Part shown: positions 9,794-22,120 of the stretch, one piece after another
How positions within the stretch are numbered: position 1 is the first letter of the stretch
Layout of the letters: every line of letters starts with the position of its first letter
Source of the DNA: Perkinsus olseni
Taxonomy: Eukaryota > Perkinsozoa > Perkinsida > Perkinsidae
DNA length: 64,000 nt
NCBI GenBank assembly: GCA_013115135.1
Contig: JABANP010000254.1
Location: 1-64,000 of the forward strand
Direction of reading: 5' to 3'
The notes under the pieces: generated by a model
The model's database searches: none
Told to the model about the DNA's origin: nothing
The model's input: only the letters and a program-made list of their open reading frames with translations
Program-made: the position numbers and the translations under genes

Positions 9794-11123
9794 CCGACAA
9801 GGATGAACTGAAGCGGGACGTCTCCATTCCTATAAGGATATCCTCGAGCTCGGAACTCGGTCTGCTAATGGAATTAGGACCGCCCGAACGGCATTCTCGA
9901 GATGCTCAGACTATTGGACATAAGGGCGGGCGAGATGACGGCATCAGTGGTGGCCTTCGATCCAAGATAGGAAACCACGGGGAACCGCGGGGAAGGGTTG
10001 AGGTGTAGCGACCCTGCTGAGTTGTAAACTGTACTTTACGCTAGGCATGCACCAACACTAGGAGTAGCCGCCAGTGCCACTGGCCCAGTGGCGGGGTCAG
10101 GAGAGGTCTCATCCTTGCTCGTCGTGGAACTTTCGTGAATTGAAGTTCATATCCTGGTATATTATAGTTGTAACGCGTCACACGGAAGGGCTCCCGAACT
10201 CGTGCTAAGCACAGCGCAGAGGGTTGCCTGAAAGCTATACCATTAGCGCTTCAGCAGAGCTCGGAGGCATTGCTCATGGGCGGGGTGCTGAAGTGGGTGC
10301 TCATTGGGGGACACCGCGGCCATCGACCCAGCACCGCATTAGAATTTCCATATCGTTCGCTAGAGTATGTTGAACACGCTACCTCTCTGCCACAAACTAC
10401 TCTCGTTCACTACAAGCCTAGTGTAGTTATGTTGCGTTCTACCACTAGTGGTGGTCCACTACATTCCCTACAGTTCGATACTACACATCATCAGTCATGG
10501 ACCATCATAACAGACCTTCTAACTCCATCTATGACTCTGGGTTCTCTGAAGGAGAATGATGAGGTTTCTGTAGCCGAGGCCTTGGCCGACGGAGACGAGG
10601 CACTCGATTCGGACAGGCAAGAGTCCGCGGCCACAACGTAACGTACTCTCTCTGATGCTCCCTGTCCTTCTGTGGAGTCGACCCCAGCCTCTGCCTTCCA
10701 TTAACTTAGCGTTTACTTAGCGGAACTTCCAACGCCTCCGGAGCAGCAATTTTTCTAAGCGCGAGCAGTAGCTGCCTTAGCCATCAGCACGGCGAATCTT
10801 CTGGGATCACCCCAGCAAAAAGCCGCGATTTTTTAATTTTTGAGTGGTTTTAGTGAAAATAGTGTCGCTAGTTGAGCCTGTATCCAAGGTCGACGCAGGC
10901 AATCCGCAGACAAGGATGCGAGCAGCGAGCCGAGCGCGGTGTCGTCCGAGGGTCGGAGGCTCCTCAGTAGGTGTCCAACCTGCGGTCTCCTTAGCTGCAT
11001 GAATCTCTCTCAGTCCAGAGTTCGACTGAACAAAGGGACTCGCATGACGACTACGTCTGCCACTTACCACACTTCATTGACCGCCTTCTTCTAGAGCAGT
11101 AGTGGAGCATCTGAACCTGACAG
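9794..11123. other. Uncertain; possible 5' exon of the channel gene
   Basis: A frame starting with ATG at 10531 (MTLGSLKENDEVSVAEAL) runs to a possible GT donor at 10638 and is acidic like channel N-termini. I could not connect it to the first membrane exon at 11124. The rest shows no gene. Confidence 0.3.
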
Positions 11124-14100
11124 CCGACCCACCAGTGCCTCTGGTAGGTACCTTGAGCGAGAGTTCCTCCTTCGCCTACCCTTCATGTTCTGGCTACCCA
11201 TCCTACTCATATTAGTCACCATGGAGTTCCCGACTGGGATAATGTCAGCTGCTTCATTCAGGGAGCGCCATCTGACGCTCCCCCCAGGTTTGAAATTCAC
11301 AGCAATCTTCGGAATCACCTAGGGCTGGATGATGTGGCTGAAGCCACTACCACTGACGCCATATATGACTTTCTGGCTGCCACTTTCCTTCCCGGCGTGG
11401 GCGAAATGAACCCCACCGACAGTCAATTCGTTGAAAGCAGCGTTCGTGACGGTGAGCAGGCAGGGGCTCGTCCGCGGCGGCCGTCCTTTCTTTGTTGTTT
11501 GTGTATCTATAGTGGGCGCCACTTCGTGCCAGACGAAATTCTTTGTCGAAAGACTCGAGGAGTTGCGTCTTTTACGGTACGCCTGTTAGATTGAGTATCG
11601 TTCCATTGATACCAATATTGAAGCTCGTCTGAGAGACTCTAATGCCTGTGTCAGGGTTCATCCAGTTGAGTCAAAAGAAAAGATACCGCCAAGCAACAGC
11701 CCTCGTAACATACCCGGTTCTCTACATAGTAGGCCGTCTGCCGAGTCCCTGGAGGGGGTGTCCCGATCTGTCCAGGTCCGCGGACCAGACTCCACCGGCA
11801 AATGCGATGATATTGGAGACTTCGGCCGCGCGTAGGAGCACCGTCGTGAATCCTCGGCAAAGTCACCCTTCCCGCAGATATCAGAGCTTCTTCTGGAATT
11901 TCTATTACTGCCATCTGCTGCCTGCGAGCCCTGTCGAAGAGAGCGCCTCTGCGTCTACGTCTAACACTACGGGAAATACCACTGCCACTGGGTGAGGCTT
12001 CTCGGAGACGTCGGGTCCTCTCCGTTACTGGTGTCGTTAGCAGCTTTCAGTGTGGCGAAGATCCGACCGACTTGCCCGGACTTGCTCCAGTGCTTTGACA
12101 AGAGTTCCGATGCAGGTCAGAGCTGGACGTTCTCTCACGCGAAGGCAGCTGTCTCGTCGTAGATACTCTCCCGACTTACCAGTCCAGTTGGCCCGTACAG
12201 AACTACATAGCTGAGGTGATGGTGAAGTCCGGTGCCACCAGGCTGGCAGCAGTCGACGTGGTGAGCCTCCTCGTCATCTCTGGTTGATCATTGTTATTTA
12301 CTGCTTATTACTAACTATAATTACTGGTTGTTCTCCTCAGGCTCCTACGACCGACCGTATCGAATTCTACCGAGCCAATGGCTGGATAGATGGCTCGGCC
12401 TCCGCCGTAGGGACAATCACTACTTTCTACACCCCAGTCGCCGACATCTACACCTTCGTCTCTGTGAGCTGGTCGAGGGAGGGCTGTTAACCATTAGGGA
12501 ACCCAAGTCAATGGTTGAGTGGGATCCTGAGAGTCTATCTACAATAACACTGATAACGTCATTCACTAGCGTCAAGCTGAGCTGAAGTTCCGTAGTTGTG
12601 CTCTTGCACAACTAAACCCGTCCACAAAATCATATCGAGTCGAGTTTATTTTCGTTCCTCTGACCGCGAAACTTGATGTCGAAACTCATCTCACTTTCAG
12701 AAAACATGGGTATAAAAATAAAGTAACAAGCTCGGTCTCCCTAGCAAATGTCACGAAACAGTCAATTGCGGAAATTTCACATAATTATATTACAATTTGC
12801 AGATTCAGGGATTTTTCATCCATACGCGAGCAAATAGCAACGTTCAAGGGCGTCCCTGGCCCAACAACGATGGCAGTCAGGTGTACTACAAGATCGGTGC
12901 TGTCGGGCATATCCAAGGCTCCGTGTATTTGAACTCCTTCAAGGATGTCGCTCCCCAATGTGAGGGAAGGTCGCTTGTGTACTGCTGATGATGACCCTGT
13001 CCAGCGATGTGGCTGGTCGGCATGCTGCTTGCTATTGGGCTTACTCTACTGCAGACAGGAATCGACATGTTTCGAGCGTTCCATCCGGGCTACCTCGCCC
13101 GAGGGGTTGGCATGAAGGAGTACCTTCTAGGTGGGTGTAAAGGGGCTGTTCTCTCAGCTCAAGGCTCTCCACAGGGATGCACGCTGTTCATCTGGGTGGT
13201 CCGCCGCCACAGTCCAGCCCACCCACCGACAAGAACGGCACCGTCGTCGCCCCAGAAGAGCACACAGTAGGCTAGCGCCCCTTGTATGAGTGTAACCAGT
13301 TGTTAGACCTCGGCCAGTGATGAATATTACGAGGCAGTGCGGAAAAGAAAACGAAATCTTAGACGGTCGGCGGTAACGCCCTCTCCACGTCTTCCGAACG
13401 AACTAAGCTCCCTCCTTACTAACAGGTATTCGAGTCCTTGAGTGACCTCTTGGTGCTGTCCACTCTTGTGCTCAAGTTGGCCGCCTACCTGCCTTCGGTT
13501 GGGCTGACGGTAAGGGAAGTGAGCTGGCGAGCAGTCCGTCTCGGTTTATCAGGTGCCTTCCTTCCTTGGTACCCTTGAGTTCTCTAAAGTGGCCCCGAGT
13601 CTTCTTGGCTGGGACCCTCATAACGAGACGGGACAGTACTTGACTGAGCTGCTCAGGGCATCACAGATTGAGACGTAGGCCAGTCGTCAGGAGCATGGAA
13701 CGCTTTACTGTTTTTCTATTAGATTGGCGGACAGCCTTCGCACGCTGACGATGGTCATCCTGTGCCTCTGCTGCAGTCGCTTCGTTTTCTTCCTGGCCAC
13801 CCATCCGAGAGTCGCTATCCTCGCTGAGACGGTCAGGTCCGTTTACTCATGCTAGTCTCGCTCAACTGATTTTCCTCGACAGGATCGGATCGGACGATAT
13901 GTTCCACTTTTTCATCCTTTTTGCAACGCTCTACTCACTTCTCGCCTTCCTCGCTCGCTGGGTTTTCGGCGACTCCCTGGCCCAGTTCAAAAGCTTCAAC
14001 GACGCCCTCTATACGCAGGCAGGTCCCTTCCGGTAGCTTGGTCCTCGGTTGGAGATACCCTCAGTTTCAAATGCTCATCGGAGAGTGGCCCTTCGACGAT

Positions 14101-14241
14101 TTCGACGGGTATGAGAACCAAGGCGTGATGGTCTTCTATATGATTGTGTTTGGAGTCGTTATGTTCTTCATGGTCCTCAACTTTTTCCTGGCTATTGTCG
14201 TGGATAGCTTCGAGTCAACCAAGCAGGAGATCGAAGAGTAA
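11124..14241 (+). CDS. Polycystin-2 (PKD2/TRPP)-like cation channel, many exons
   Basis: Recognisable in order are: a first membrane helix (FMFWLPILLILVTMEF, near 11180); an extracellular polycystin domain (LRLLRDSNACVRVHP; DRIEFYRANGWIDG followed by FYTPVADIYTFVS); a second helix (MWLVGMLLAIGLTLLQTG, exon 13005-13130); a third (SLSDLLVLSTLVLKLAAY, exon 13426-13509); then exons 13553-13674, 13723-13836, 13883-14018 and 14065-14241. These last carry the S4-S5 region, a pore-side YTQFQMLIGEWPFDDF and a last helix MFFMVLNFFLAIVVDSF. The order matches PKD2 channels, non-selective Ca2+-permeable channels often found in cilia. Most introns are 35-60 bp; one of 339 bp (12464-12802) holds a dispersed repeat, and 14019-14064 appears to be GC-AG. 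The TAA at 14239 might instead follow a GTAAGG donor into a cytoplasmic tail. The 5' end and a short stretch around 12050-12150 and 13150-13425 are unresolved. Confidence 0.82.
12487..12614 (+). repeat. Dispersed repeat, copy B (intronic)
   Basis: Related to 8541-8653 and lying inside the 339-bp intron of the polycystin gene. Confidence 0.8.
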
Positions 14242-15485
14242 GGCATCCAAGTTTTAGGACTCAATTCTGGATGCCGAGTCTATGAGAGGTTCGTGAAGCA
14301 GAGCGTTTGATGAACCATGCCTTGGCGACCGGTCTCTGAAGAGAGTTCGATCGTCACTTCGGATAGCCGGAAAACTGCGCTTACGATGGGAAATTGTCGG
14401 GAGGAAAATACCATCGCATCAGGACGAATCCCAACACCAATACGATAGGCAAAGCAACGGTTGGAGAATATATTAATGCAGAGTCAAACTCATTCTACTG
14501 TTGCAAGCAAACCCGGGGTTATACTGATAGCATCTGAGAAAGAGTGCATGACCAGATACAAAGTTGAGGGATCTCTATTCTCTGACGTCTGGCACCTTAT
14601 GGTCCAGTTCGCCATGAGACACGTAGGCCGGCATCCCCAGCTCATCAGCAGCCCTCATTGTCAACTCCCCCTCGCAGACGCGGCAATGGCCTTCCCGAGC
14701 ACTCTACATCGAGAGGCTCTCAAGGTTCCGAGAAGACGCGGCGCGACAAGTAGGTTATCCTGAGAGGTGGACACCACCGTCTTGTCCTTAGACTGGCGCT
14801 GCAGTTCAAGACGAGAGCGGAACGGTGGTGCAAACTAGCGGAACTAAGAGGGTGTCGTTGGAGAAGTTCAAAACGTAGGCTGCCTCCGCCAACTTCTCAA
14901 CTCTCTGTCGCTATACCTCCCCTCAATTATTCAATAGTTCCTTTAGACATGGTTGTCCCTCTATCATATTCATCATCGAGTATTGATATGAATATCGGTA
15001 TGAATAATGGTAATACCATTATGTGCTGAACAATTATTAAGTGAAGATACCATTATGGTATCTTCACTTAATAATTGTTTATCCATGTAGTGGTCGGCTC
15101 GCGTCCTCAGCGATGATACCCTTGGAGCCTGTTCACCAAGGCTCTTGGCAGGTACTTCAACTCGCCCGCAGAGAGGGAGGGGGTTGAGAGTATGTTCCTC
15201 TATTATCACAGCCACTTCGCTCAAGACACGGAAGATTTCCTCCATCCTCTCTTCGGCAGATCACAGAGCGTGAAGATTCAGATGGCATCAGCAGTACGAC
15301 CCAGCTGTCCTCGAAGGGAGAACTCTCTGTCCACCTACCAGGTCCAAGATATTGGGTCCTTTGGTCACGAGCATTGCAGTTGAGACAGACCAGTTCATGA
15401 CTGACATCAGAGATCGTGTGGCGATGATCTCGCAGAACAGTGAGGTTCCGGCTAGCGTTTAATGGCCTAAACTAATGCAGTTTGC
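14242..15485. other. Intergenic or intronic; perfect hairpin inside
   Basis: No coding exon is recognised. The notable feature is the 51-bp perfect hairpin at 15029-15079. Confidence 0.4.
15029..15079. repeat. Perfect 23-bp inverted repeat (hairpin)
   Basis: Arms 15029-15051 and 15057-15079 are exact reverse complements around the loop ATTAT. The inner part reads GATACCATTATGGTATC. Confidence 0.95.
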
Positions 15486-16318
15486 ATGAGGATGAGACGA
15501 GAAAAATACCGTCAATACAGAAGTGGCCTTCTTGAGGACAATTTACTTACATCAGCACTGTCATCAATACTTCAGTACAAACCAGGTGCTAATATGGTTA
15601 GAGAAATCACCAAGGAGAAGCAGGAAAAAGGACGCTTGAAGGCAGACCTGGCCGTTGCCCTGGAGACCATACGACATGTGGGGTCGCCGGTGCTCGAGGA
15701 CTTGGGCATTCCTGGTTAGTTGGAGCAAGAGAACGGGCAGCTCCGGAAGCGATTGGATGGTGGTTCTGCTGCTGCAGGGGGAGCGGGCGGTGAGCTCTTC
15801 CTCGAGCAACAGCATCCTCTGATACCATCACTCAGGAGCGGAGGATATCAATGAGATCGTGGACCCAATCGAGAGGAAGTTGGCGGTGTTGGACGGTGTC
15901 ATTAAGGCGATCAATAAACAGAGGGCACTCTTTGCTTCGAGGGTCGCCGGCAATGTGTGGTCTCTCTTCTGGATCTCGCCGTTGAAAGGACGATTCGCCA
16001 CGACTAACAGGCTGCTCAGTCAGTCGATCTCGGGACTTGTTTCTTGCTCTTTCGCCGAACAGCCTGTTTGATTTCGCGAAAACTCTCAACGATCGTCTCT
16101 TCCCCAAGTCGATCACCCAATATCAGCTCGAGAGCCTCGCGAAGTCAGGACTCGACTGCCCTTCCTTAGTTGCCCCTGCCAAAGCACACTCTGGAGGCGA
16201 TCTCGACAGGCGTCACGTTTGGGGTGAGCTGCTCACCATCACTAGAAACAATCATGATCGCTGGACCAGGTGCCTCATCCTGATCAAGGCCTGCCCCCAG
16301 CTCTGCCGCCAAGTGTGA
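15486..16318 (+). CDS. Possible coiled-coil exons (tail of the channel or a separate gene)
   Basis: Open stretches on the plus strand are rich in heptad-like charged sequence: EITKEKQEKGRLKADLAVAL, then LEQENGQLRKRL. After a likely intron near 15790-15835 comes EDINEIVDPIERKLAVL with VIKAINKQRALFAS. An in-frame TAG at 15717 separates the first two, so there is either a small intron or a break. A coiled-coil tail is usual in PKD2 channels, and these exons lie about 1.2 kb downstream of one, but I cannot join them. Exon boundaries are guesses. Confidence 0.3.
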
Positions 16319-17626
16319 CGGCGAAACGGCGGCGACAGAAGGCCCTTTTGAAGGCTACGAGGAAGGGACCACGACCGATGCAGCAGAAGAAACCTGTATC
16401 GTTATCACCCAAAAGAGTGGTCAGCCTCACTACGGAGGGACCCAGCTCGGCAGAGATACGTTCAGATGATGACGCCCCATCGCGCGGAGACAATCTTGCA
16501 GAGACCTAGGTCTACTCCCCCGGTGGGGGGCAGCGAGTTGGCATCTGGCCTTGGACGGGAGACGGCCGAGGTCAAAAGGTGCGGAGAGCTCCTTGCGCGA
16601 GGATGGCTAATGGAGTGCTCAGATCGGTCCGCGAGCCAGAGCGGAGAGGGGAAGAGAACATTCCTGAGGGGCTGCCGGACACCACCTCTCGACAATTTCC
16701 TGGCGAAGTCATTCTTTACATCATGCGGTTAACGCCAACATCAGCATCATTCAGGCGGACCCCGAGGCCCCTATCGAACTACCCCAAAATGATGGCGGCA
16801 TGGACGAAGAGGCTCCCTACCGTTACCACAGACAGCGTCGAGATGGTCGTCACGACTACAGCCCTGACCGCCGCCTCCGCGCTGGAGAGTAGGTCGGGGG
16901 TCCCTTCAAGAGAGATAGTCACTATCTGTCTTGAATAGAGATATTGCTGTGTTCCTTTTTAGACCCGACCTGAGCCGTCCAGCAGCCGATGCTCCTATGG
17001 AGGTCGAAGATGCGATCTCGGCCTCTAGCTGATCGTTCTTGTTGCAGACCCAATCCGATGGTGAAGAAGCTCATCTCCCTCCAGATGCTGTTGCTGCGGA
17101 CCCCGAATCGATCGGTAACAGACTCCCCTTGACTCCCGAGGGCTACCACACTCTTAATGCAACAGGCGAGGCCTTGCAATCGCCGCCGCTCTGGGCACCT
17201 CGGGCGTGTCAGATATACCGTTTCCAGTGCACAGAGTTCCAACTGCTTTCCTTCGTGGATAGACTGGCTAACAGCATCAACCTCGACATCATCGACCATG
17301 ACGCGGCTCATGAAACTGTGATGCCGCAGACAGATGGTTGCACTTTTATAAGGCGTGTAGATATCGGAACTCTTCGCAAACATGAAGGAACCCGTCCGAG
17401 GGGAAGCCAGTCGAAGCTTCGCCCGCCTCCGAGACTTAGTGGTCGATGCTCCATGGACCAGGAGGAAGGGGAAAACGTTTCTCTAGAAAGACGCTGGTGT
17501 TGCATTCCGAGGAGAGGGGGCTGGACGCTTGGACGCAAGAACGGGCAATTAGGTCTTCACACATTGAGCCGCTCTGGAACAGGAGTTTGCGACCTTTATA
17601 TTGCTGATCCCATCTGGCTTCGATGA
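16270..17626 (+). CDS. Possible multi-exon gene, unknown product
   Basis: Several plus-strand stretches look like exons separated by short GT-AG introns: a basic segment (KRRRQKALLKATRKG), an acidic one ending PMEVEDAISAS, then after a TTGCAG acceptor near 17046 TQSDGEEAHLPPDAV, and a longer one with CTEFQLLSFVDRLANSINL. No domain is recognised. It may be part of the coiled-coil region upstream or of the 322-aa gene downstream. Confidence 0.3.
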
Positions 17627-17671
17627 CAAGCTGCGCTGAAGCGTTGATGATGCGAAGACAATAAGCCAGAG

Positions 17672-18640
17672 ATGGGATTCCAAATTGGAATTGGAATTTC
17701 CAATGGCAAAACTCGGATGTTGCGTTCTCAATCAGCCAGTCCCTTCACAGGCTCACCACCACTCCCCTACACTAGCTTCAGTTTCTCTCACCGCATGCCA
17801 GGCATCATTTGCTCTCTGAGTGATCTTGTTGAAGAGCTCGACAACTTCGTGTGGCTGCACAGGCTGAGTGACGCCCTCGATCAACAACTCCGGTACTCAT
17901 ATCCCGCTCATCGCACCCACAAACTCCTACGCGACTCTCGCTACATGGCCGGTCACCAGTCCAACAGCGAAGACAGCGAGAATTTCCTCATAAGGTTGCT
18001 AGAAAATGGAGGGCACGCCACCCAGCGTTGGTCGCCTCCCTTTGTCGGCGTCCTTCCGTGGCTACTGGATCTACCCGAAGAGGACCGCTTTGGTGTTCTG
18101 TCTGATATGAGTGTCGGCCATATTGATATCCTCATCACGGAGTTCTGCCGCAAGGAAAGGCTCGACGGTTCTGCCACTGCGCGCCTCCGTCAACAGCTTG
18201 CTTATGATTCTGTCCCACACGAGGTCTACCAGGTCATCAGAATGAACTCAGGCCCCCGGCCAAATTTGATGGTGGAGAGGCTGTATGAATCGGGCGAGGG
18301 AGAGAAGGATGACGACGGGCCGGAACAACAGAGCTTGGACGCTCCTTCGTGTCGGTCAGTGCTGTTGAAGCCGCGTTCCGGGGATATCGCAAAGCCTCCC
18401 CGCGCGTACAGGAAGAGGGGCCCGAAGGCGAGGGCTGCCCAGTTCAAGCAGCGGTACATCTCCTCCAAGGCTTCCCAAGAGAGAGGCGATCGCCGGGGGC
18501 CTTCCTCCGTTGAGTCCTGTGTACAGAGTACCGGTGTCCCAGATGATGGGAGGCAGCTGTTTGCTCGAGTGAAGTCCGAAACTCCCGAACGAAGTCCTCG
18601 GCGTGTCTGGTGGGAGCGCGTGGATAGTCACGGCGGTTAA
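17672..18640 (+). CDS. Hypothetical 322-aa protein, single exon
   Basis: This is an uninterrupted ATG-to-TAA frame. A second ATG at 17794 (MPGIICSLSDLVEELDNF) may be the real start, because the residues before it are low complexity. The first two thirds look globular and helical (WLHRLSDALDQQLRY; LPWLLDLPEEDRFGVL). The last third is acidic, then strongly basic (YRKRGPKARAAQFKQRY), as in nuclear or nucleic-acid-binding tails. No known domain is recognised. It is flanked downstream by several kilobases of transposon relics. Confidence 0.65.
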   Translation: MGFQIGIGISNGKTRMLRSQSASPFTGSPPLPYTSFSFSHRMPGIICSLSDLVEELDNFVWLHRLSDALDQQLRYSYPAHRTHKLLRDSRYMAGHQSNSEDSENFLIRLLENGGHATQRWSPPFVGVLPWLLDLPEEDRFGVLSDMSVGHIDILITEFCRKERLDGSATARLRQQLAYDSVPHEVYQVIRMNSGPRPNLMVERLYESGEGEKDDDGPEQQSLDAPSCRSVLLKPRSGDIAKPPRAYRKRGPKARAAQFKQRYISSKASQERGDRRGPSSVESCVQSTGVPDDGRQLFARVKSETPERSPRRVWWERVDSHGG

Positions 18641-19336
18641 TAGGAAAGCCCAGACACTCTGATCTTCTGCGGAGGCCGCTGATGACGACGATTGTCAATC
18701 GCCGATTGAATGAGAATGCATTCAGCGCTGCATTTAGGCGTTCAACCGTATGTATCGTCTTGGTCACATCATGCAAGCTAACATCAACAACACACCAGCG
18801 AGAAGTGTATATAACCATTCACTGTTGATTTGTCCCCATTGTACATGAATTAGGTAAACAGTCGTAAGAAAATGACTATTTTCGCCCACGAGCTTCTTGC
18901 TGTTGTTTTGAGTGCAATGTGGTCTGCGAATCTCCTAGAAAACTAGGGTCAGATTATGCATTCTCCGCCCCTAAAAGACTTTCCCCGGCTCTAAAACATT
19001 TCCCCTCCTTCTGCATCGGAACCGTTTCCGTTACGAGGAAGTGGTTACATGTTGCCTGCCCAGTGCCACTTCGATATGCTGAAGGCTAGATAATGTCAGA
19101 CCGTTGAACCCCAGCGGCAACTTGCCGCCGGCAAGAGAGAGCCGGATTGATGGAGTGGTCCGGTTGTTCACAGTCTTTCTAATCAGAAGAGTCTTCCGGA
19201 AATACTGTCTCTGCTCTCTCAAACAGTTCAAGTTGAATTAAATTGCCGTGAGAGGGAGGTGTAGCTACTACAGTGTAGTACACTGTAGCAATCCTCCAAG
19301 CCATCGTAGTGTGATCGGTCGGACCGATTCGGTCCA

Positions 19337-19847
19337 TAAAGGGAGTTTCAAAACTTCGTGAACAACTTTGAACTCTTGAAATTTCTCAACGACCGACTGT
19401 ACGAAGCTTAAACTTTGTGATATTATGGCTAACACGGTGAGGAATGAACGTGGCTGTTGTGAAGACCCTCTTTTTTGGGACTAATGAGCATGTCGTGTCC
19501 GGTCGGTTTCATCTCACGCTGGTAGGGATTCCCTCGACTTGAGTTAATTGAGAGGCATTGGGGCTCGAAAGAAGGCTGGAAACTTATCTCACGTTAATCA
19601 GCGGACTCGGAACCCCCTAGACCCGATGGAGTCGGGAGAAAAAAATTTTCAGTGTTCCACAGCCCTTGCGACTTGCTCAACTCCCTCAGCAGTCACGCCT
19701 AGGAGGGCACGAGTGAGAATGCCATAATAGCCATGTTCATTCCTCACCATGCTAGCTATACTCTCACAAAGTTTCAGTTTCGTACAGTCGGTCGTTTAGA
19801 AATTTCAAGAGTTCAAAGTTGTTCACGAAGTTTTGAAACTCCCTTTA
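19337..19847. mobile_element. Foldback/MITE-like element with about 110-120-bp inverted repeats
   Basis: Left arm (about 19337-19458) starts TAAAGGGAGTTTCAAAACTT. The right arm (about 19727-19847) is its reverse complement with a few mismatches, both running through the CGACCGACTGTACGAA region to GAGGAATGAAC. The 270-bp centre has no coding potential. No clear target duplication is visible. Confidence 0.8.
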
Positions 19848-20886
19848 CTATATTATAGGAGCAGTGGCACCTTGCCACTGGCCAATGCCTCGCACAGCGA
19901 ATCGATTTGCTCCGGAGCTCACATCCAAATCTTATCACTGCTAACCTCACTCCTCAGTAACTGAGCCCCAGTTGGTGAGGCGCCACGATAAATATGATTT
20001 TACGGCTCAATCGGTTGTGATATATACCTGAGCTCCGTCGTGGTGGACCACCAGTGGTGGTCCGATTGGACGACCACTGTACGGAATCCGTACTACGGAT
20101 GGGTCGTACGGACGGCATTTCGTCGGAACTTCACAGGAGTCTTATAGGTGAGTAAGTTAAGGGTTAGACTCTAAACGTTAGAGTTCGTATTCGCGAGGCC
20201 ATGAGACTCATGGCCTCATGGCATGAGTTCTATTCTTCTAAAAAACATTTGGTGTCGTCGATTTCATATGCACGGCGCATTATTGGCGGAATATTTTTTT
20301 CGAAAAGATCGTGCCGAATAGATCACAATGAGCAAATCTTCGGACCAACCGCGCATGAACTAAACGATCCTGCACGAAACCGGTTATGGATGAAAAATTG
20401 TTGACCGAAACAGCGACTTTTTCCGATGTACGAAAAGATTGTGGACGAATCGAAATTTGTACGAAACAATATTGGGTCGAAGCCGCAGTGGACCAATCGA
20501 TCATGGACGAATGTCGGTACACCCTCCGGTTTGGCCGTTATCAAGTTGATGAGTGGTAGTATGTCGATTGCGGGCGCTTGTTCTGGACTAATCGGATAGA
20601 ATGTTTCACATAATCTACCTCCTGAGAAACCACCGCATAAAGTCAGACTGAACTACACGTCAGTTGACCTCAAAGGCCTCATGCAGCTTCTTTGTTCACC
20701 GTTTCATGGGACGCCGCGGCAAGCAGCCGGGTCGTAATTCACGACTCGTTCCTGCCAATTGTGCGCGAAGCGCAACAAGCTTCGCACCCTGAAGCGCCTT
20801 ATCTTGGTAAGTTATCAAGGCAACGGGTGCTGAAATCGCCGACGAAAAGTGACGCCTGTTGAGAAGCCGTCCTCCATACAATATAA

Positions 20887-21105
20887 TTGAGGTGGCTCGA
20901 AGTTGGCGGGCGCAAATCTATGCCACCCGTCATACCTGAGGCCATAGCATATCTGAATGACCACGGGTTCACGGGAGATAATTTGGGTTGGTGGGAGTGT
21001 GTCTCTTTGGGGCACCCTTCCACCAACAATGGTGTTGAGTCGGCCAATGGGAAAATCAGAGGTTTAGTACTGAGAGAAAAACTCAATGCAGCAGACTTGG
21101 GGTAA
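20887..21105 (+). pseudogene. MULE-type transposase C-terminal fragment
   Basis: The frame ends with HPSTNNGVESANGKIRGLVL, matching the TNNG-x-E-x-x-N signature near the end of MULE (Mutator-like) transposase domains; a Trp pair (GWWECVS) precedes it at the usual distance. The DDE core and the N-terminal part are missing and the frame stops at once, so it is a relic. Confidence 0.6.
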
Positions 21106-22098
21106 GGTGTGAGTTTAAGACTTAAACTGTTCAACATCTACAAAACCCCCTGTTGACCTGAACCTGAACGTTGATGGGGTGGCAAAACCAACTCCACTGG
21201 CACTTCACCGTGAAGTCTTCAGTGAAGACTCTTCACGTGACGTGAATCACGTCAGTGAACCTAGTGGTTGGTGCGATGCTTTTGTGGATCCTATTTCCTG
21301 TGTTAGGTCCGAAATTCCCAACGCTAAGGCCATATTAGGTGATCCACCACCACTAAGGCATTATCTATGTATCGTGTCGCTAGGTTTATTGTTTCTCATT
21401 GTATCGGCCAGCGCGCCGTGTACACGCGTGCATGTCCCCTATACTCGTCGTAACCGACTCTCAACAGACGAGTGGATTTCCACGTTCGCCATACTCCGAG
21501 CCCGAGCCCTGAGGCAGGACTGGCGGCATTAATCGAGGAAACGGTTAGAGAGAGTGTCGTAGAAGGCATCTGCCAGGAACGCTGAAGGTATATGGGACAC
21601 CGGGAGCCCCATATACGGACTGTATAATACAGTACTATCGTTTTCCAGGAGCGTTTCGGGGAGTCTGACTCCCCCACGCTGCGGCCACCGCGAAGACTCC
21701 AGGCACCGTGTCTTCGCTAGCGAAGGCTCACACGGCTGGACTCCAGCCGCTGGAGTATCATTGAGTGGACCTCACGACAGGTATTTTGAAAATACTATTT
21801 TCGGGGAGCATCCCTGCGCGATGAATCTCGCCGTGTCAGAACCAAGCCAAGGATGGTCTCGGTGAGAGACCACAAACTTTGTGGCGCAAAGCGACTGGGT
21901 CGCTCAAGGAAACCTCCTCAGCATCTCAGATTACGCCAATTATTCAACTCAAACCGGACAACACCATGTACGCTCCCAGAAGACTCTTAAAAATTCAGTA
22001 ACGGACTCTAGCCTAGAGTCTCTAGGAGGCCCGAAGAAAAGCCTTCCTGTCCCTAAGAGGAACTGCTGAATCAGCAGTGCTGATGAAAGGTGACGCCG

Positions 22099-22120
22099 CC
22101 GGGGTTAGAACCTGGGACCT
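22099..22120 (-). repeat. tRNA T-arm-like (box B) motif
   Basis: Plus strand reads CCGGGGTTAGAACCTGGGAC, the reverse of a T-arm GGTTCNAAC core. It lies about 105 bp outside the inverted-repeat boundary and matches 35757-35778. Confidence 0.6.
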
